Below are positions 1 through 8,962 of a stretch of 64,000 bases of DNA, piece after piece (within the stretch, counting starts at the first letter, position 1; each line of letters begins with the position of its first letter). The notes below the pieces were generated by a model, which saw only the letters and a list, made by a program, of their open reading frames with translations, did not search any database and was not told the origin of the DNA. Origin of the DNA: Aquitalea palustris (GTDB lineage: Bacteria; Pseudomonadota; Gammaproteobacteria; Burkholderiales; Chromobacteriaceae); NCBI RefSeq assembly GCF_003693445.1, contig NZ_RFAR01000037.1:1-64000 (forward strand), given 5' to 3'. The position numbers were made by a program, and so were the translations under genes.

Positions 1-554
1 GCTGCCGGCAGCACTGCTTGTACGTAAACGCCTTTGGGGGACAACTCCAGGCTCAGCCCCTGCGACAAAAACAGCACAAAGGCTTTGGTCGCGCCATAAA
101 TCGACATGCCGAATTCCGGCGCGAAACCCACCACCGAGCCAATATTGACGATGGCACCGGTACCGGACTGCGCGAGGCGCGGTGCAATCGCGGCAGCAAG
201 CCGTGTCAAGGCGGTGGTGTTAAGCGTGATCTGGCGTTCAATCGCCTCGGCGGATTGCGCCAGGAAGTCTCCCGATTGCGCCATGCCTGCGTTATTGATC
301 AAGATGCCGATACCTGCGTCATCACGCAGCCTTGCCTCCAGTACGGACAGTTCTGCCGTGTTGGTCAGGTCGGCTTGCAGCACCTCGACAGATACCTGGT
401 GCTCGGCACGCAGGCGCGTGGCCAAGGCCTCCAGGCGCGATTTGTCACGCGCAACAATAATGAGATTGTGGCCGCGACGTGCAAAGCGTTCGGCATAGGT
501 GGCACCAATGCCGCTGGAGGCACCGGTAATGAAAACGGTCGGAAGTGTAGTCAT
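1..554 (-). CDS. SDR-family oxidoreductase (3' end cut by window edge)
   Basis: The minus-strand frame opens with ATG at 554 and runs off the window start, so about 184 N-terminal residues are visible. It starts MTTLPTVFITGASSGIG, the Rossmann TGxxxGIG cofactor motif of classical short-chain dehydrogenases. NNAG and the catalytic YxxxK (YGATK) follow further on. SDRs of this type reduce or oxidise carbonyl/hydroxyl substrates with NAD(P)H in the cytoplasm; the substrate cannot be read from the sequence. It lies 51 bp downstream of the medium-chain dehydrogenase on the same strand and is probably the last gene of a hydrolase-dehydrogenase-SDR operon. Confidence 0.85.
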   Translation of the reverse strand, partial: MTTLPTVFITGASSGIGATYAERFARRGHNLIIVARDKSRLEALATRLRAEHQVSVEVLQADLTNTAELSVLEARLRDDAGIGILINNAGMAQSGDFLAQSAEAIERQITLNTTALTRLAAAIAPRLAQSGTGAIVNIGSVVGFAPEFGMSIYGATKAFVLFLSQGLSLELSPKGVYVQAVLPA

Positions 555-605
555 GGCTTTTCTCTGAATCAGTTGATTGGGTGGGAAGCGGAAGTGCCGC
601 GCGCC

Positions 606-1613
606 TTACAGCTTGACCACGACCTTGCCCTTGGATCGTCCCTGGGCCAGGTATTCAAGTGCATTTTTGGCTTGATTGAACGGAAATACCTTGTCGATTA
701 CCGGCTTGATCTGCCCTGTTTCCAGTAGCTTGCTGATGGCTGCGAGTTGACTGCCATCCGGACGGACGAACAGAAAGGAATAAGAGACGTCCCGCTGCCG
801 CGCTAGGCGCATGATCTTGCGGCTCATCAAGCCGAACACGAAGCGCAGCACAAAATTCAAGCGTTTTCTGCGGGCAAATGCCGCATCCAGCGGGCCAATG
901 AGCGAGACGATCCGGCTACCCGGTTTGAGAATGGCAAGTGACTTTTCAATGGTGTCACCGCGTGTTGTGCCCAGCACGGCATCGTAGCCACGCAGCACGG
1001 TTTCAAATTCCTGCTTTTTGTAGTCGACAACCTCATCGGCACCCAGGCTGCGTACCAGGTCAACATTGCCCGTACTCGTTGTGGTGCCAACCTTTGCGCC
1101 CAGGTGCTTGGCCAGCTGGATGGCAAACGTGCCTATCCCGCCGGACCCGGCCGGAATGAAGACCTTCTGGCCCGCCTGCAGATTGGCCCGCTCTTTCAGC
1201 GCTTGCCACGAGGTGAGGGCCACCATCGGAATGGAAGCGGCTTGCACAAAGTCCAGATTTTCAGGTTTCAGTGCAGCTGCACGCTCCGGCACGACGGCGT
1301 ATTCAGCAATTGCCCCGGTGCCCAGGTCGAAAATGCTGGCAAATACGGCATCGCCCGGCTTGAAGCGCGTCACATGACTCCCCACCTCGGTCACGACACC
1401 GGCCAGGTCACTCCCCAGGACGGCAGGTAGCTGGAAATGCAGCACCGGCTTGAACATCCCGGTCGGAATCATATTGTCGATCGGGTTAAGCCCGGCGGCG
1501 TGAACCTTCACCAGCAGTTCATCAGCTTTGAGTGCTGGCCGGGGCACTTCGGTAATGCCGATCTCTGGCGACTTGCCATAGCGCTTGAAGGTGAGTGCTT
1601 TCATGGTTTTCAA
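606..1613 (-). CDS. NAD(P)-dependent alcohol dehydrogenase / quinone oxidoreductase-like (MDR family)
   Basis: A 335-aa medium-chain dehydrogenase/reductase. The N-terminal GroES-like half contains GLNPIDNMI and GSDLAGVV. The Rossmann half carries the glycine-rich GSGGIGTFAIQLAKHLGA nucleotide-binding turn. The cysteine ligands of the zinc forms are absent, so it belongs with the zinc-free quinone oxidoreductase/zeta-crystallin-like group that reduces enones or quinones with NADPH. The ATG at 1604 (MKALTFKRYG) is an equally plausible start. It lies between the alpha/beta hydrolase upstream and an SDR downstream on the same strand, which suggests one operon. The substrate is unknown. Confidence 0.88.
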   Translation of the reverse strand: MKTMKALTFKRYGKSPEIGITEVPRPALKADELLVKVHAAGLNPIDNMIPTGMFKPVLHFQLPAVLGSDLAGVVTEVGSHVTRFKPGDAVFASIFDLGTGAIAEYAVVPERAAALKPENLDFVQAASIPMVALTSWQALKERANLQAGQKVFIPAGSGGIGTFAIQLAKHLGAKVGTTTSTGNVDLVRSLGADEVVDYKKQEFETVLRGYDAVLGTTRGDTIEKSLAILKPGSRIVSLIGPLDAAFARRKRLNFVLRFVFGLMSRKIMRLARQRDVSYSFLFVRPDGSQLAAISKLLETGQIKPVIDKVFPFNQAKNALEYLAQGRSKGKVVVKL

Positions 1614-1663
1614 CTTTCATCCTTGGTTCTTGATTTTTGTCTTGCCTGCTCAACCGGCTCAGC

Positions 1664-2581
1664 TCAATCCGCGAGAAAGTCCAACACAGCGGACACAAAC
1701 GTCCGGTAGTGCTGGAACACGCCACCGTGTCCTGAGTCGGGATAAATCGTCAGTTGTGCATTGGGCAAGCGGCGCGCCATGTCTGCGGAATGGCTGCTGT
1801 CCACCATCAGGTCACGATCACCGTTGGCGACAAAAACCGGCTGCTTAATCACGGAGAGATCATCTGGCGCACTCAGCCCAGCAGTCTTGATGGCTTTCAA
1901 TTGGGCAAGTCTGGCTTGCAGGGAAATGCCCTTGTCGCGGTTAGTCGTCCGCATTTTCAGGGCGGTGAAGTAATCCCGCGCAGCGTGCTTTCCTTCAGTG
2001 GTACGAGGAAAGAACAGAAAATGTCTGGCATCGCTCCAGGTCAACGCCGCCTTGATGTAGGCCAGAACAGCCACTTTGGTCACTTTTTCAATACCGCCAC
2101 CACCACGCGGCCCGGTACCGGCCAGCACGATCCGCCGCACCAGATCCGGTGCTTGCAATGCCACCATTTGGGCAACGCCACCGCCCAGGGAGAAGCCGAG
2201 CAAATCCACCTGTGTAAACCCCATGGCACGGATAAAGGCAATGGCATCATGCCCCATTTCTTCCACCGTCTCGGGTACACGCCCTGTCGAGGCACCCACC
2301 CCGCGGTTGTCAAATGCAATGACGCGACGCTTGGTGGCGATGCCATCGATAACACGCGGGTCCCAATCGTCCAGTACTGCCATCAGGTGATGCAGAAAAA
2401 TAACCGGCACACCGGAATCGGGGCCCAGATCGCGATAGGCAAAAGACACCCCGCCAGCGTTAATGGTACGGGTTGCGACGTCCTGCCATTTCGCTTTGCG
2501 TACCGGCTGCACAACATGCACAGCATGTTGTGCAGCAACTGTCTTGGCGGCCGATGAAGTGCCTGTATTGTTTGTGCGCAT
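1664..2581 (-). CDS. alpha/beta hydrolase
   Basis: Predicted 305-aa alpha/beta-fold hydrolase. The nucleophile elbow GFSLGGG, a late acid in GDRDLMV and the histidine in SGHGG give the expected Ser-Asp-His triad; IFLHHLM supplies the oxyanion region and FDNRGVGAST is a conserved strand-turn. I chose the ATG at 2581 over an upstream in-frame start because GGGAG lies 8 bases before it. The first 50 residues are low-complexity and Ala-rich. It is divergent from the HxlR regulator gene, with operator-like palindromes between them, so HxlR control is likely. Substrate unknown; sequence style resembles chloroperoxidase/esterase-like hydrolases. Confidence 0.88.
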   Translation of the reverse strand: MRTNNTGTSSAAKTVAAQHAVHVVQPVRKAKWQDVATRTINAGGVSFAYRDLGPDSGVPVIFLHHLMAVLDDWDPRVIDGIATKRRVIAFDNRGVGASTGRVPETVEEMGHDAIAFIRAMGFTQVDLLGFSLGGGVAQMVALQAPDLVRRIVLAGTGPRGGGGIEKVTKVAVLAYIKAALTWSDARHFLFFPRTTEGKHAARDYFTALKMRTTNRDKGISLQARLAQLKAIKTAGLSAPDDLSVIKQPVFVANGDRDLMVDSSHSADMARRLPNAQLTIYPDSGHGGVFQHYRTFVSAVLDFLAD

Positions 2582-2626
2582 CAAAGAAATCTCCCGACGG
2601 GTGGATTGCCAGTCCATGAAGTGTTA

Positions 2627-2641
2627 GTATCAAAGTGATAC
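2627..2641. promoter_or_regulatory. HxlR-type operator-like palindrome 1
   Basis: GTATCA-AAG-TGATAC is a perfect 6-bp inverted repeat in the 103-bp divergent region between the hydrolase and the HxlR gene. The TATCAAA core recurs at 2671 and 3479. Assignment to the neighbouring HxlR protein is inference from position. Confidence 0.6.
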
Positions 2642-2665
2642 GAACAATACTACCAATTTCCCGAT

Positions 2666-2684
2666 AAGTCACTATCAAAATAGT
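2666..2684. promoter_or_regulatory. HxlR-type operator-like element 2, abutting the regulator start
   Basis: AAGTCACTATCAAA at 2666-2679 is repeated base for base at 3472-3485. It includes the palindrome ACTAT-CAAA-ATAGT (2671-2684), which ends one base before the HxlR start codon at 2685. Protein bound here would block initiation of its own gene, as expected for autoregulation. Confidence 0.6.
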
Positions 2685-3128
2685 ATGGACACAGAAAATA
2701 GTTGTGAGAACCCTTGCCCGATCTCCCGCAGCCTGAGCGTTGCCGGTGATGCCTGGAGCATTTTGATCCTGCGCGATGCCCATGCCGGACTGACCCGTTT
2801 CGACCAATTCCGCAAGAGCATGGGTATTGCGCCCACCATGCTGACCCGCCGTTTGGCGACTCTGACTGAGGAAGGACTGCTGGAAAAACGGCGCTACTCG
2901 GAACACCCGCCGCGTGAGGAATACCTGTTGACCGAGGCAGGTCGGGACTTTTTACCGGTGCTGTTCATGATCGGGGCTTGGGGACGCAAATACCGGGGTG
3001 GTGGCAAGCTGACGCAGTTCTTTGATGCCGAAACGGGGACTGAAATTCAGGCGATTGCGGTGGATGAAGTGACCGGCGCCAAGATCGGAACGCGTCCGAT
3101 GCGAGTCGTTGTACCGGATGAGCGCTGA
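2685..3128 (+). CDS. HxlR-family transcriptional regulator
   Basis: A 147-aa winged-helix protein. It has the HxlR hallmarks: an early cysteine in NPCPISRSL, GDAWSILILRDA, FDQFRKSMGIAPTMLTRRLATL as the DNA-recognition helix region, and REEYLLTEAGRDFLPVL in the wing and following helix. HxlR proteins usually bind as dimers to palindromes, often sense electrophiles, quinones or aldehydes through a cysteine, and commonly sit next to oxidoreductases. Here the neighbours are a hydrolase and a quinone-oxidoreductase-like enzyme. No Shine-Dalgarno is visible before the ATG because the palindrome runs up to it, so the mRNA may be poorly translated or nearly leaderless. Confidence 0.9.
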   Translation: MDTENSCENPCPISRSLSVAGDAWSILILRDAHAGLTRFDQFRKSMGIAPTMLTRRLATLTEEGLLEKRRYSEHPPREEYLLTEAGRDFLPVLFMIGAWGRKYRGGGKLTQFFDAETGTEIQAIAVDEVTGAKIGTRPMRVVVPDER

Positions 3129-3184
3129 CAGCACTGTCAATGTACAGGCTGCCAGCGCAGTGATGATTCAGCTGTCAGTCCGGC

Positions 3185-3346
3185 TCATTGGCTTCCAACT
3201 GCAGGGATGGCAAGCAAGCTGCTGTTTTTGATAGAGGTGTTGGCCTGCTGGCTCGATTGATCTGTAGGCACGGCAAGATCATGGCCAATACCAACAGACA
3301 TGAATGCGAACACAAGATAAGCCAGTGGGGCTGCAATGATGAACAT
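3185..3346 (-). CDS. 53-aa single-pass membrane peptide
   Basis: A short minus-strand frame that starts MFIIAAPLAYLVFAFMSVGI, a clear hydrophobic segment, then a polar Ser/Gln/Asn-rich tail ending AIPAVGSQ. AGGAG eight bases before the ATG is one of the best ribosome-binding sites in this region, which is the main reason to accept it. Two palindromes like those at the HxlR promoter lie 90-145 bp upstream (3435-3491), so it may belong to the HxlR regulon. I do not recognise a family. It could be a small stress-induced inner-membrane peptide; function unknown. Confidence 0.55.
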   Translation of the reverse strand: MFIIAAPLAYLVFAFMSVGIGHDLAVPTDQSSQQANTSIKNSSLLAIPAVGSQ

Positions 3347-3434
3347 TTGTTTACTCCTGTATGCAAGATGGAGGGCAACTTATCCTCTATGTCACTCAGG
3401 CTGAAGCGAGATTGTTGAGAGGATTAGCATAAGT

Positions 3435-3448
3435 ACTATTTCGGTAGT
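3435..3448. promoter_or_regulatory. HxlR-type operator-like element 3
   Basis: ACTATTTCGGTAGT has imperfect dyad symmetry. On the minus strand the adjacent bases read AAGTCACTA, the same opening as elements 2 and 4. It lies upstream of the 53-aa membrane peptide gene. Confidence 0.4.
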
Positions 3449-3471
3449 GACTTTAGCAGCACTCCACCCTC

Positions 3472-3491
3472 AAGTCACTATCAAATTGATA
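3472..3491. promoter_or_regulatory. HxlR-type operator-like element 4
   Basis: It begins AAGTCACTATCAAA, identical to 2666-2679, and contains the perfect palindrome TATCAA-A-TTGATA (3479-3491). It sits upstream of the small membrane peptide gene on the minus strand, so one regulator may serve both promoters. Confidence 0.55.
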
Positions 3492-3647
3492 CAAACAAAG
3501 AGTTGCTCATCTTGCTGCGTGAAAAAGCCCATTGTGTGCTTTGGTATTTGATGTCAAAGCACTTCCATTGATGTAGAAGCTGGTCTACGTGTTTGACTCC
3601 CATCGCCCGCTCCACACCGGATTCCGGCAGATCCCTGATCTGCCAAA

Positions 3648-3680
3648 GAAAAAAGCCAACCGTCAGCGGTTGGCTTTTTT
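3648..3680. terminator. bidirectional intrinsic terminator
   Basis: An 8-bp GC-rich stem (GCCAACCG/CGGTTGGC, loop TCAG, 3655-3674) is flanked by an A-run on the left and a T-run on the right. It lies about 90 bp past the stop of the minus-strand SDR and probably ends the efflux-thiolase-SDR transcript. The rest of 3347-3764 holds the two operator-like elements and no other convincing gene. Confidence 0.8.
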
Positions 3681-3764
3681 CTTGTCTGGTCGATATCGGG
3701 TCAGCGCTGGGTCAAGCGTTAGCAAGCAGCCAACGCATCCGGAATCAGAATGTGGGATTGGATT

Positions 3765-4571
3765 TCACGACAGACCAAAGGTTTTGCGCAGCCCCTTCTC
3801 GACCGGACCAGCAGGCATGAAACGGCGCAACTTGGCCAGAAGAGAGGCCTCACCTTTCGGCGTATGGCGCATTTTCCACGCGCCTAAAGCAGCATTAACA
3901 ATGGTAGAGGCGACACCGTCGGGATTGGGCGCTTTCTGGACATTGTTTTGAATGGCTTGGGCAACGACGCCGCGTTCTGCGTCATAGTCGGAGATTCTGG
4001 AAACCGTCTGCGGCGCATTGATATCCAGGTTTGTCTTGGTAAAGGAAGGCTCGACCAAGGCCACGCGGATGCCGAATTGGCGAAGCTCGTGATCCAGGGT
4101 CTCGGACAGGCCTTCAACAGCATGCTTGGACGCTGAATAAAGCGCCATATAGGGTGCGGGCAGAAAGCCCAACACCGAACTGACGTTGACGATACGTCCG
4201 GAGCGTTGCTTGCGCATGTGGGGCAGCACCGCCTTGGAAACCCGCATAAGACCAAAGAGATTGGTATCAAACAGCGTTTGCGCTTCGGCAATCGAGGCTT
4301 CTTCCAGTGCGCCCAGCAGGGTCACGCCGGCACTGTTGACCAGCACGTCGATGCGCTTGGCCAGATCGATAACGGTTTGAATCCCTTGCAGAACTGATGT
4401 GTTGTCGCGGATATCCATTTCGATGAGCGTTACACCGGCGATGGCCTGCGCTGTTGCAATGTTCCGGACCGTGCCGAATACACGGCAACCTCGTTGGGTA
4501 AACTGCTCCGCAGTAGCGCGGCCTATGCCCGATGACACACCAGTAATGATGACAACCCTGGAATTCGACAT
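3765..4571 (-). CDS. SDR-family oxidoreductase
   Basis: A 268-aa classical short-chain dehydrogenase. It starts [17 protein letters not shown] (TGxxxGIG cofactor motif) and continues with VNSAG and the [10 protein letters not shown] catalytic Tyr/Lys motif, then a C-terminal substrate lid region. A longer in-frame extension upstream of 4571 is Pro/Gly-rich, lacks SDR similarity and is rejected as start. It is the last gene on the strand after the RND adaptor, pump and thiolase, 94 bp beyond the thiolase stop, and a strong terminator follows. It probably acts on a lipid-like or aromatic alcohol/ketone linked to the pump's inducer, but that is inference. Confidence 0.88.
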   Translation of the reverse strand: MSNSRVVIITGVSSGIGRATAEQFTQRGCRVFGTVRNIATAQAIAGVTLIEMDIRDNTSVLQGIQTVIDLAKRIDVLVNSAGVTLLGALEEASIAEAQTLFDTNLFGLMRVSKAVLPHMRKQRSGRIVNVSSVLGFLPAPYMALYSASKHAVEGLSETLDHELRQFGIRVALVEPSFTKTNLDINAPQTVSRISDYDAERGVVAQAIQNNVQKAPNPDGVASTIVNAALGAWKMRHTPKGEASLLAKLRRFMPAGPVEKGLRKTFGLS

Positions 4572-4665
4572 GATGGTTTTTCCGTGTGTGGTAAATGCTT
4601 GGCAAATATGCGGGCCAGGTCCATGACCCTGCCCCTGAGCAGGAGCAGGACAAATGAAGTTGCGC

Positions 4666-5853
4666 TCAGTCAAGTGTCTCAAGCGCCAGGGCGATGCCTT
4701 GACCGCCGCCGATGCACAAGGTCACGATGCCGCGCCGCAGCTTGTCTCGACGCATGGAGTGAATCAGCCGTGTCGTGAGAATTGCGCCGGTGGCACCGAT
4801 AGCGTGGCCATGCGCAATGGAGCCACCTTCGACATTGACAATGTCCTCGGCAAAGCCAAGTTGCTGTAAGCACAGTAACGAAACGGCGGCAAAGGCTTCA
4901 TTGATCTCCACACGATCCACATCGGAGGTCTTCCAGCCAGCGCGTTCCATGGCAAGCTTTACCGCAGGTATCGGCCCCATGCCAAACAGGCCGGGTTCAA
5001 CCGCAGCGACCGCATAGGATGCCAAGCGTACCGATGGCTGCAGACCATGCGTCTCTGCAAAGCTGCGTTGTGCAATCACCATGGCAGAGGCTGCACTGTT
5101 GAGCCCTGGCGCATTCCCGGCAGTGATCGTGCCATCGGGGCGGAATGCCGGTTTAAGGCGGCGCAGAGCCTCGATTGTCGTTTCCGGCCGATTGCTTTCG
5201 TCCCTGGCAAAAACGACGGTTCCTTTTCGACTCTGCAATTCGACCGGAATGATTTCATCTTCGAATTTTCCGGCTGCTTGCGCCGCCGCAAAGCGCAGCT
5301 GAGAGCGCAAGGCCCACTGGTCCTGCTGCTCGCGACTGATATGGAAACGGCTCACCAGATCTTCGGTATGCCAACCGGAATGTTGACCACTGAATGCATC
5401 GTTCAGTCCGTCATTCAACATGCTGTCAATGACCTGGCCGTTGCCCATGCGATAGCCCCAGCGCCCAGCCGGAATCAGGTACGGTGCTTGATCCATATTC
5501 TCCATTCCGCCGGCAATCGCGCAGTTTCCGTAACCCGCCAGTATTTCGAGCGCGGCAGAGACAATCGCCTGGGCACCAGAACCACAAACTCGATTCACGG
5601 TGAAAGCAGGAATATCGACCGGTAAGCCTGCATGAATAGCAGCCTGACGGGCGGGATTCATCCTGGCACCGGCTTGAATGACATTGCCCATCACCACAGC
5701 ATCAAGGGCTTGAGGCGAGAGGCCAGAGCGCTGCAATGTTGCCTGAACTGCCGCAGCGCCAAGTACCGTTGCGGGTGTGTCTTTCAAGCTGCCGCCATAG
5801 TTTCCAATGGCGGTACGTACCGGGTTGCAGATGACAATTTCTCTTTGCTTCAT
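4666..5853 (-). CDS. acetyl-CoA C-acyltransferase (thiolase)
   Basis: A 395-aa thiolase of normal family length. The nucleophilic cysteine is in [11 protein letters not shown] (about C90), [11 protein letters not shown] is the conserved loop, [15 protein letters not shown] carries the catalytic histidine and [10 protein letters not shown] the second catalytic cysteine near the C-terminus. It condenses or cleaves acyl-CoA and acetyl-CoA; without context a biosynthetic or degradative role cannot be decided. A clean AGGAGA ribosome-binding site precedes the ATG. It lies 28 bp behind the RND pump gene on the same strand, an uncommon companion for an efflux operon. Confidence 0.93.
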   Translation of the reverse strand: MKQREIVICNPVRTAIGNYGGSLKDTPATVLGAAAVQATLQRSGLSPQALDAVVMGNVIQAGARMNPARQAAIHAGLPVDIPAFTVNRVCGSGAQAIVSAALEILAGYGNCAIAGGMENMDQAPYLIPAGRWGYRMGNGQVIDSMLNDGLNDAFSGQHSGWHTEDLVSRFHISREQQDQWALRSQLRFAAAQAAGKFEDEIIPVELQSRKGTVVFARDESNRPETTIEALRRLKPAFRPDGTITAGNAPGLNSAASAMVIAQRSFAETHGLQPSVRLASYAVAAVEPGLFGMGPIPAVKLAMERAGWKTSDVDRVEINEAFAAVSLLCLQQLGFAEDIVNVEGGSIAHGHAIGATGAILTTRLIHSMRRDKLRRGIVTLCIGGGQGIALALETLD

Positions 5854-5881
5854 TTCACTTCTCCTTGCGCATCAAGTGGCA

Positions 5882-8800
5882 TCAAGCGGCGAATCGGCTT
5901 TTTGATTGAACGGGTTTGATCTTGAACCAGATCGAATACATGGCCGGCAGGAATACCAGGGTCAGGATGGTCCCGGCCAAGGTGCCGCCAATCAGGGTGT
6001 AAGCCAGCGTTCCCCAGAACACCGAATGGGTGAGCGGGATGAAGGCAAAAATGGCCGCCAGCGCAGTCAGAATCACTGGCCGTGCCCGCTGCACCGTTGC
6101 CTCGACGACTGCGCGGAACGGGTCCAGCCCGGCTTTTTCGTTTTCACGAATCTGGCCGATCAGAATCAGCGTGTTGCGCATCAGGATGCCGGACAAGGCA
6201 ATCAGGCCCACCAGCGCATTGATGCCGAAGGGTTGCTGGAACAGCAGCAGCGTCGGTACCACGCCGATCAGCCCCAGCGGACTGGTGAGGAAAACCATCA
6301 CCATCCCGGAGATGGAGCGAACCTGCAGAATGATGATGAGTAGCGTGAGGGCAATCATGATTGGAAACAGCGGCAGCATGGCAGTGCTGGCCTTGCCGGA
6401 CTCCTCAATGGAGCCAGCTTCTACGATGCGATAGGCACTGGGCAGCATTGCCATGATGGGTTGCAGCTGCTTGGTCATTGCTGTTGATACGTCTGGCGGC
6501 TGCAAGCCTTCGGCAATGTCACCACGCACCGTGATGGTTGGCGTACGGTCGCGGCGCCGCAGGATGGGATCCTCCATACGCACCTCGACCTTACCGACCT
6601 GGGACAAGGGAATGCGCTGCCCGGCCACGCCGACCAGCGTGAAACCAGCAATCTTCGCGGGATCAAGGCGGATATCACCGGCGGCACGGCCAATCACCTG
6701 TACGGAACGGATATCTTCCCGCACCTCGGTCAGCGGCACTCCCGTGAGCAGGAACTGCAATTGCGATGCCACTGCGCTTGAACTCAGACCGAGAGCCTGC
6801 AAGCGATCTTGATCAAGCACAAAATGCAGGGTGGGTACGCGCGCGCCCCAATCCGTGTTGACGGTACGCATCATCGGGCTAGCATTCATTACCCCTGCTA
6901 CTTGCTTGGCAATCTCGCGCAATTTGTCGGGGTCTGGCCCCATCACACGATAGGCAACCGGGAAGGGCGAAGGAGGACCAAACACGATCTGGGTGACACG
7001 GACTCTTGCCTCGGGAGCCAAGCCCGCGGCTGCCGCCTCGCGCAGTCGGAACTTGAGGGTTTCCCGCTCCAGGTCATTACCTGTCAGCACCACGATTTTG
7101 GCAAAGGACGGATCAGGCAATTCCGGTGCCATGGCCAGGAAAAAGCGGGGTGCACCTTGCCCAATGTAGGACGTCACCACTTTTGCTTCTTTCTGCTTGG
7201 CCAGCCACGCTTCTACCTTCGCTGTTGCAGCACTGGTTTGCTGGATCGAAGTGCCATAAGGCATCTGCACTTCAACCAGCACTTCTGGCCGGTCGGAAGT
7301 CGGAAAAAACTGCTTCTTCACGATACCCATGCCCACAATGGCCAGCGTAAACATCCCGACAACTGCGCCGGCAACCCACCATTTGCTGGCAATGACGCGC
7401 CCCAGTAACTGCCGGAAGCGTTTGTAGCGCGGTGTGTCGTAGAGCGCTCCATGTCCTCCTTCCACCTGCTTGAAGTCTGGTAACAACTTGACCCCGAGAT
7501 AGGGCGTGAAGACCACGGCCACCACCCACGACGCAATCAGCGCAATCCCGACGATCCAGAACATGTTGCTGGTATATTCACCTGCCGTGGATCGTGCGAA
7601 TCCGTTTGGCATGAAGCCGATTGCGGTGACCAAGGTCCCCGAAAGCATGGGGGCGGCCGTATGACTCCAGGCATAAGCCGACGCGGCAATACGGTCGTAC
7701 CCTTCCTCCATCTTCACCACCATCATTTCAATCGCAATGATGGCGTCATCCACCAGCAAGCCCAGTGCCAGGATCAGGGAGCCAAGGGTAATGCGGTCAA
7801 AGTTCTTGCCGGAAGCAGCCATGACGACAAACACGGCAGCCAGCGTCAGCGGAACCGCCGCAGCCACCACAATACCGACGCGCCAGCCCATGCTGACAAA
7901 GCACACCACCATCACCACCAGCAAGGCGACGAAGAACTTCACCATGAACTCGTCCACTGCGGAGTGGATATTGACCGCCTGGTCTGTCACTTTCGACAAG
8001 CTCATTCCCTTGGGGAGTTCGGCATTGATCCTGGTGACTTCGGCCTCAAGTGCCTTGCCCAGATCAAGCCCGTTCCATTCGTCGCGCATCACCACGCCGA
8101 GCAATAAGGCCGGTTCACCGCCATTGCGGACCAGGAAGGTAGCGGGGTCTTCATAGCCACGTGCCACAGTGGCCACATCGGACAGCTTCAGCGTGTGCCC
8201 CTGTACAACAATCGGGGTCTGCCGAATCTTCTCTAGCTTGTCGAACGCCCCATCGATACGGACAAACACCTCGGGGCCTTTGGTTTCGATCGACCCGGCT
8301 GGCGTCAGCACGTTCTGGCTGTTCAAGGCGGCAAATATGTCCTGCGGCGTAACGCCCAGCGTTGCCAGACGATCATGCGAGAATGAGACGAAAATACGTT
8401 CCGGCTGCTCGCCGATGATATTGACCTTCTTGACCCCGGCGACATGTAGCAGTTGCTGCCGCAGCGCCTCCGCATCACGCACCAGCAGTCTTTGCGGCTC
8501 GCCCTTGGCTTTGAGGGCAAACAGGGCAAACGTCACGTCTGCATATTCATCGTTGACCATGGGGCCAATGACGCCTGCGGGCAGCTTTTTGGCTTCGTCA
8601 CTAATCTTTTTGCGGGCCTGATAGAACTCTTCCTGAACTTCCGCTGGTGGCGCGCTATCGAGCAGGGAAACCATGGTGAAAGCCAAACCGGGTCGCGTGA
8701 AGGTTTCGGTGCGGTCATACCACCGTAGCTCTTGCATACGTTTTTCCAGGGGCTCTGCCACCTGATCCTGCATCTCCTGCGCCGTTGCGCCCGGCCAGGC

Positions 8801-8962
8801 GGTCACAATCGTCATCTGCTTGATGGTAAATGGCGGATCTTCCGCCCGGCCGAGTTTGAAGAAGGCCAGGACGCCTGCGGCGGAAATCAGCAGGATCAGG
8901 AATAAGGTGATGGCGCGCTCCCGTACGGCGAGAGCAGATAGATTGAAGCGGCTCTCGCTCAT
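5882..8962 (-). CDS. RND efflux pump, inner-membrane permease subunit
   Basis: A 1026-aa resistance-nodulation-division transporter of full family length. The N-terminus SALAVRERAITLFLILLISA is the first membrane segment, followed by the periplasmic porter domain (AWPGATAQEMQDQVAEPLEK). LGLLVDDAIIAIEM in the fourth membrane region has the paired aspartates of the proton relay, and GILMRNTLILIGQI plus FIPLTHSVFWGTLAYTLIGG lie in the C-terminal half. It exports hydrophobic compounds by proton antiport in a tripartite complex with the adaptor encoded just upstream (4-bp overlap) and the divergently encoded outer-membrane factor. Probably induced through the TetR-type regulator at 10159. Confidence 0.95.
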   Translation of the reverse strand: MSESRFNLSALAVRERAITLFLILLISAAGVLAFFKLGRAEDPPFTIKQMTIVTAWPGATAQEMQDQVAEPLEKRMQELRWYDRTETFTRPGLAFTMVSLLDSAPPAEVQEEFYQARKKISDEAKKLPAGVIGPMVNDEYADVTFALFALKAKGEPQRLLVRDAEALRQQLLHVAGVKKVNIIGEQPERIFVSFSHDRLATLGVTPQDIFAALNSQNVLTPAGSIETKGPEVFVRIDGAFDKLEKIRQTPIVVQGHTLKLSDVATVARGYEDPATFLVRNGGEPALLLGVVMRDEWNGLDLGKALEAEVTRINAELPKGMSLSKVTDQAVNIHSAVDEFMVKFFVALLVVMVVCFVSMGWRVGIVVAAAVPLTLAAVFVVMAASGKNFDRITLGSLILALGLLVDDAIIAIEMMVVKMEEGYDRIAASAYAWSHTAAPMLSGTLVTAIGFMPNGFARSTAGEYTSNMFWIVGIALIASWVVAVVFTPYLGVKLLPDFKQVEGGHGALYDTPRYKRFRQLLGRVIASKWWVAGAVVGMFTLAIVGMGIVKKQFFPTSDRPEVLVEVQMPYGTSIQQTSAATAKVEAWLAKQKEAKVVTSYIGQGAPRFFLAMAPELPDPSFAKIVVLTGNDLERETLKFRLREAAAAGLAPEARVRVTQIVFGPPSPFPVAYRVMGPDPDKLREIAKQVAGVMNASPMMRTVNTDWGARVPTLHFVLDQDRLQALGLSSSAVASQLQFLLTGVPLTEVREDIRSVQVIGRAAGDIRLDPAKIAGFTLVGVAGQRIPLSQVGKVEVRMEDPILRRRDRTPTITVRGDIAEGLQPPDVSTAMTKQLQPIMAMLPSAYRIVEAGSIEESGKASTAMLPLFPIMIALTLLIIILQVRSISGMVMVFLTSPLGLIGVVPTLLLFQQPFGINALVGLIALSGILMRNTLILIGQIRENEKAGLDPFRAVVEATVQRARPVILTALAAIFAFIPLTHSVFWGTLAYTLIGGTLAGTILTLVFLPAMYSIWFKIKPVQSKSRFAA

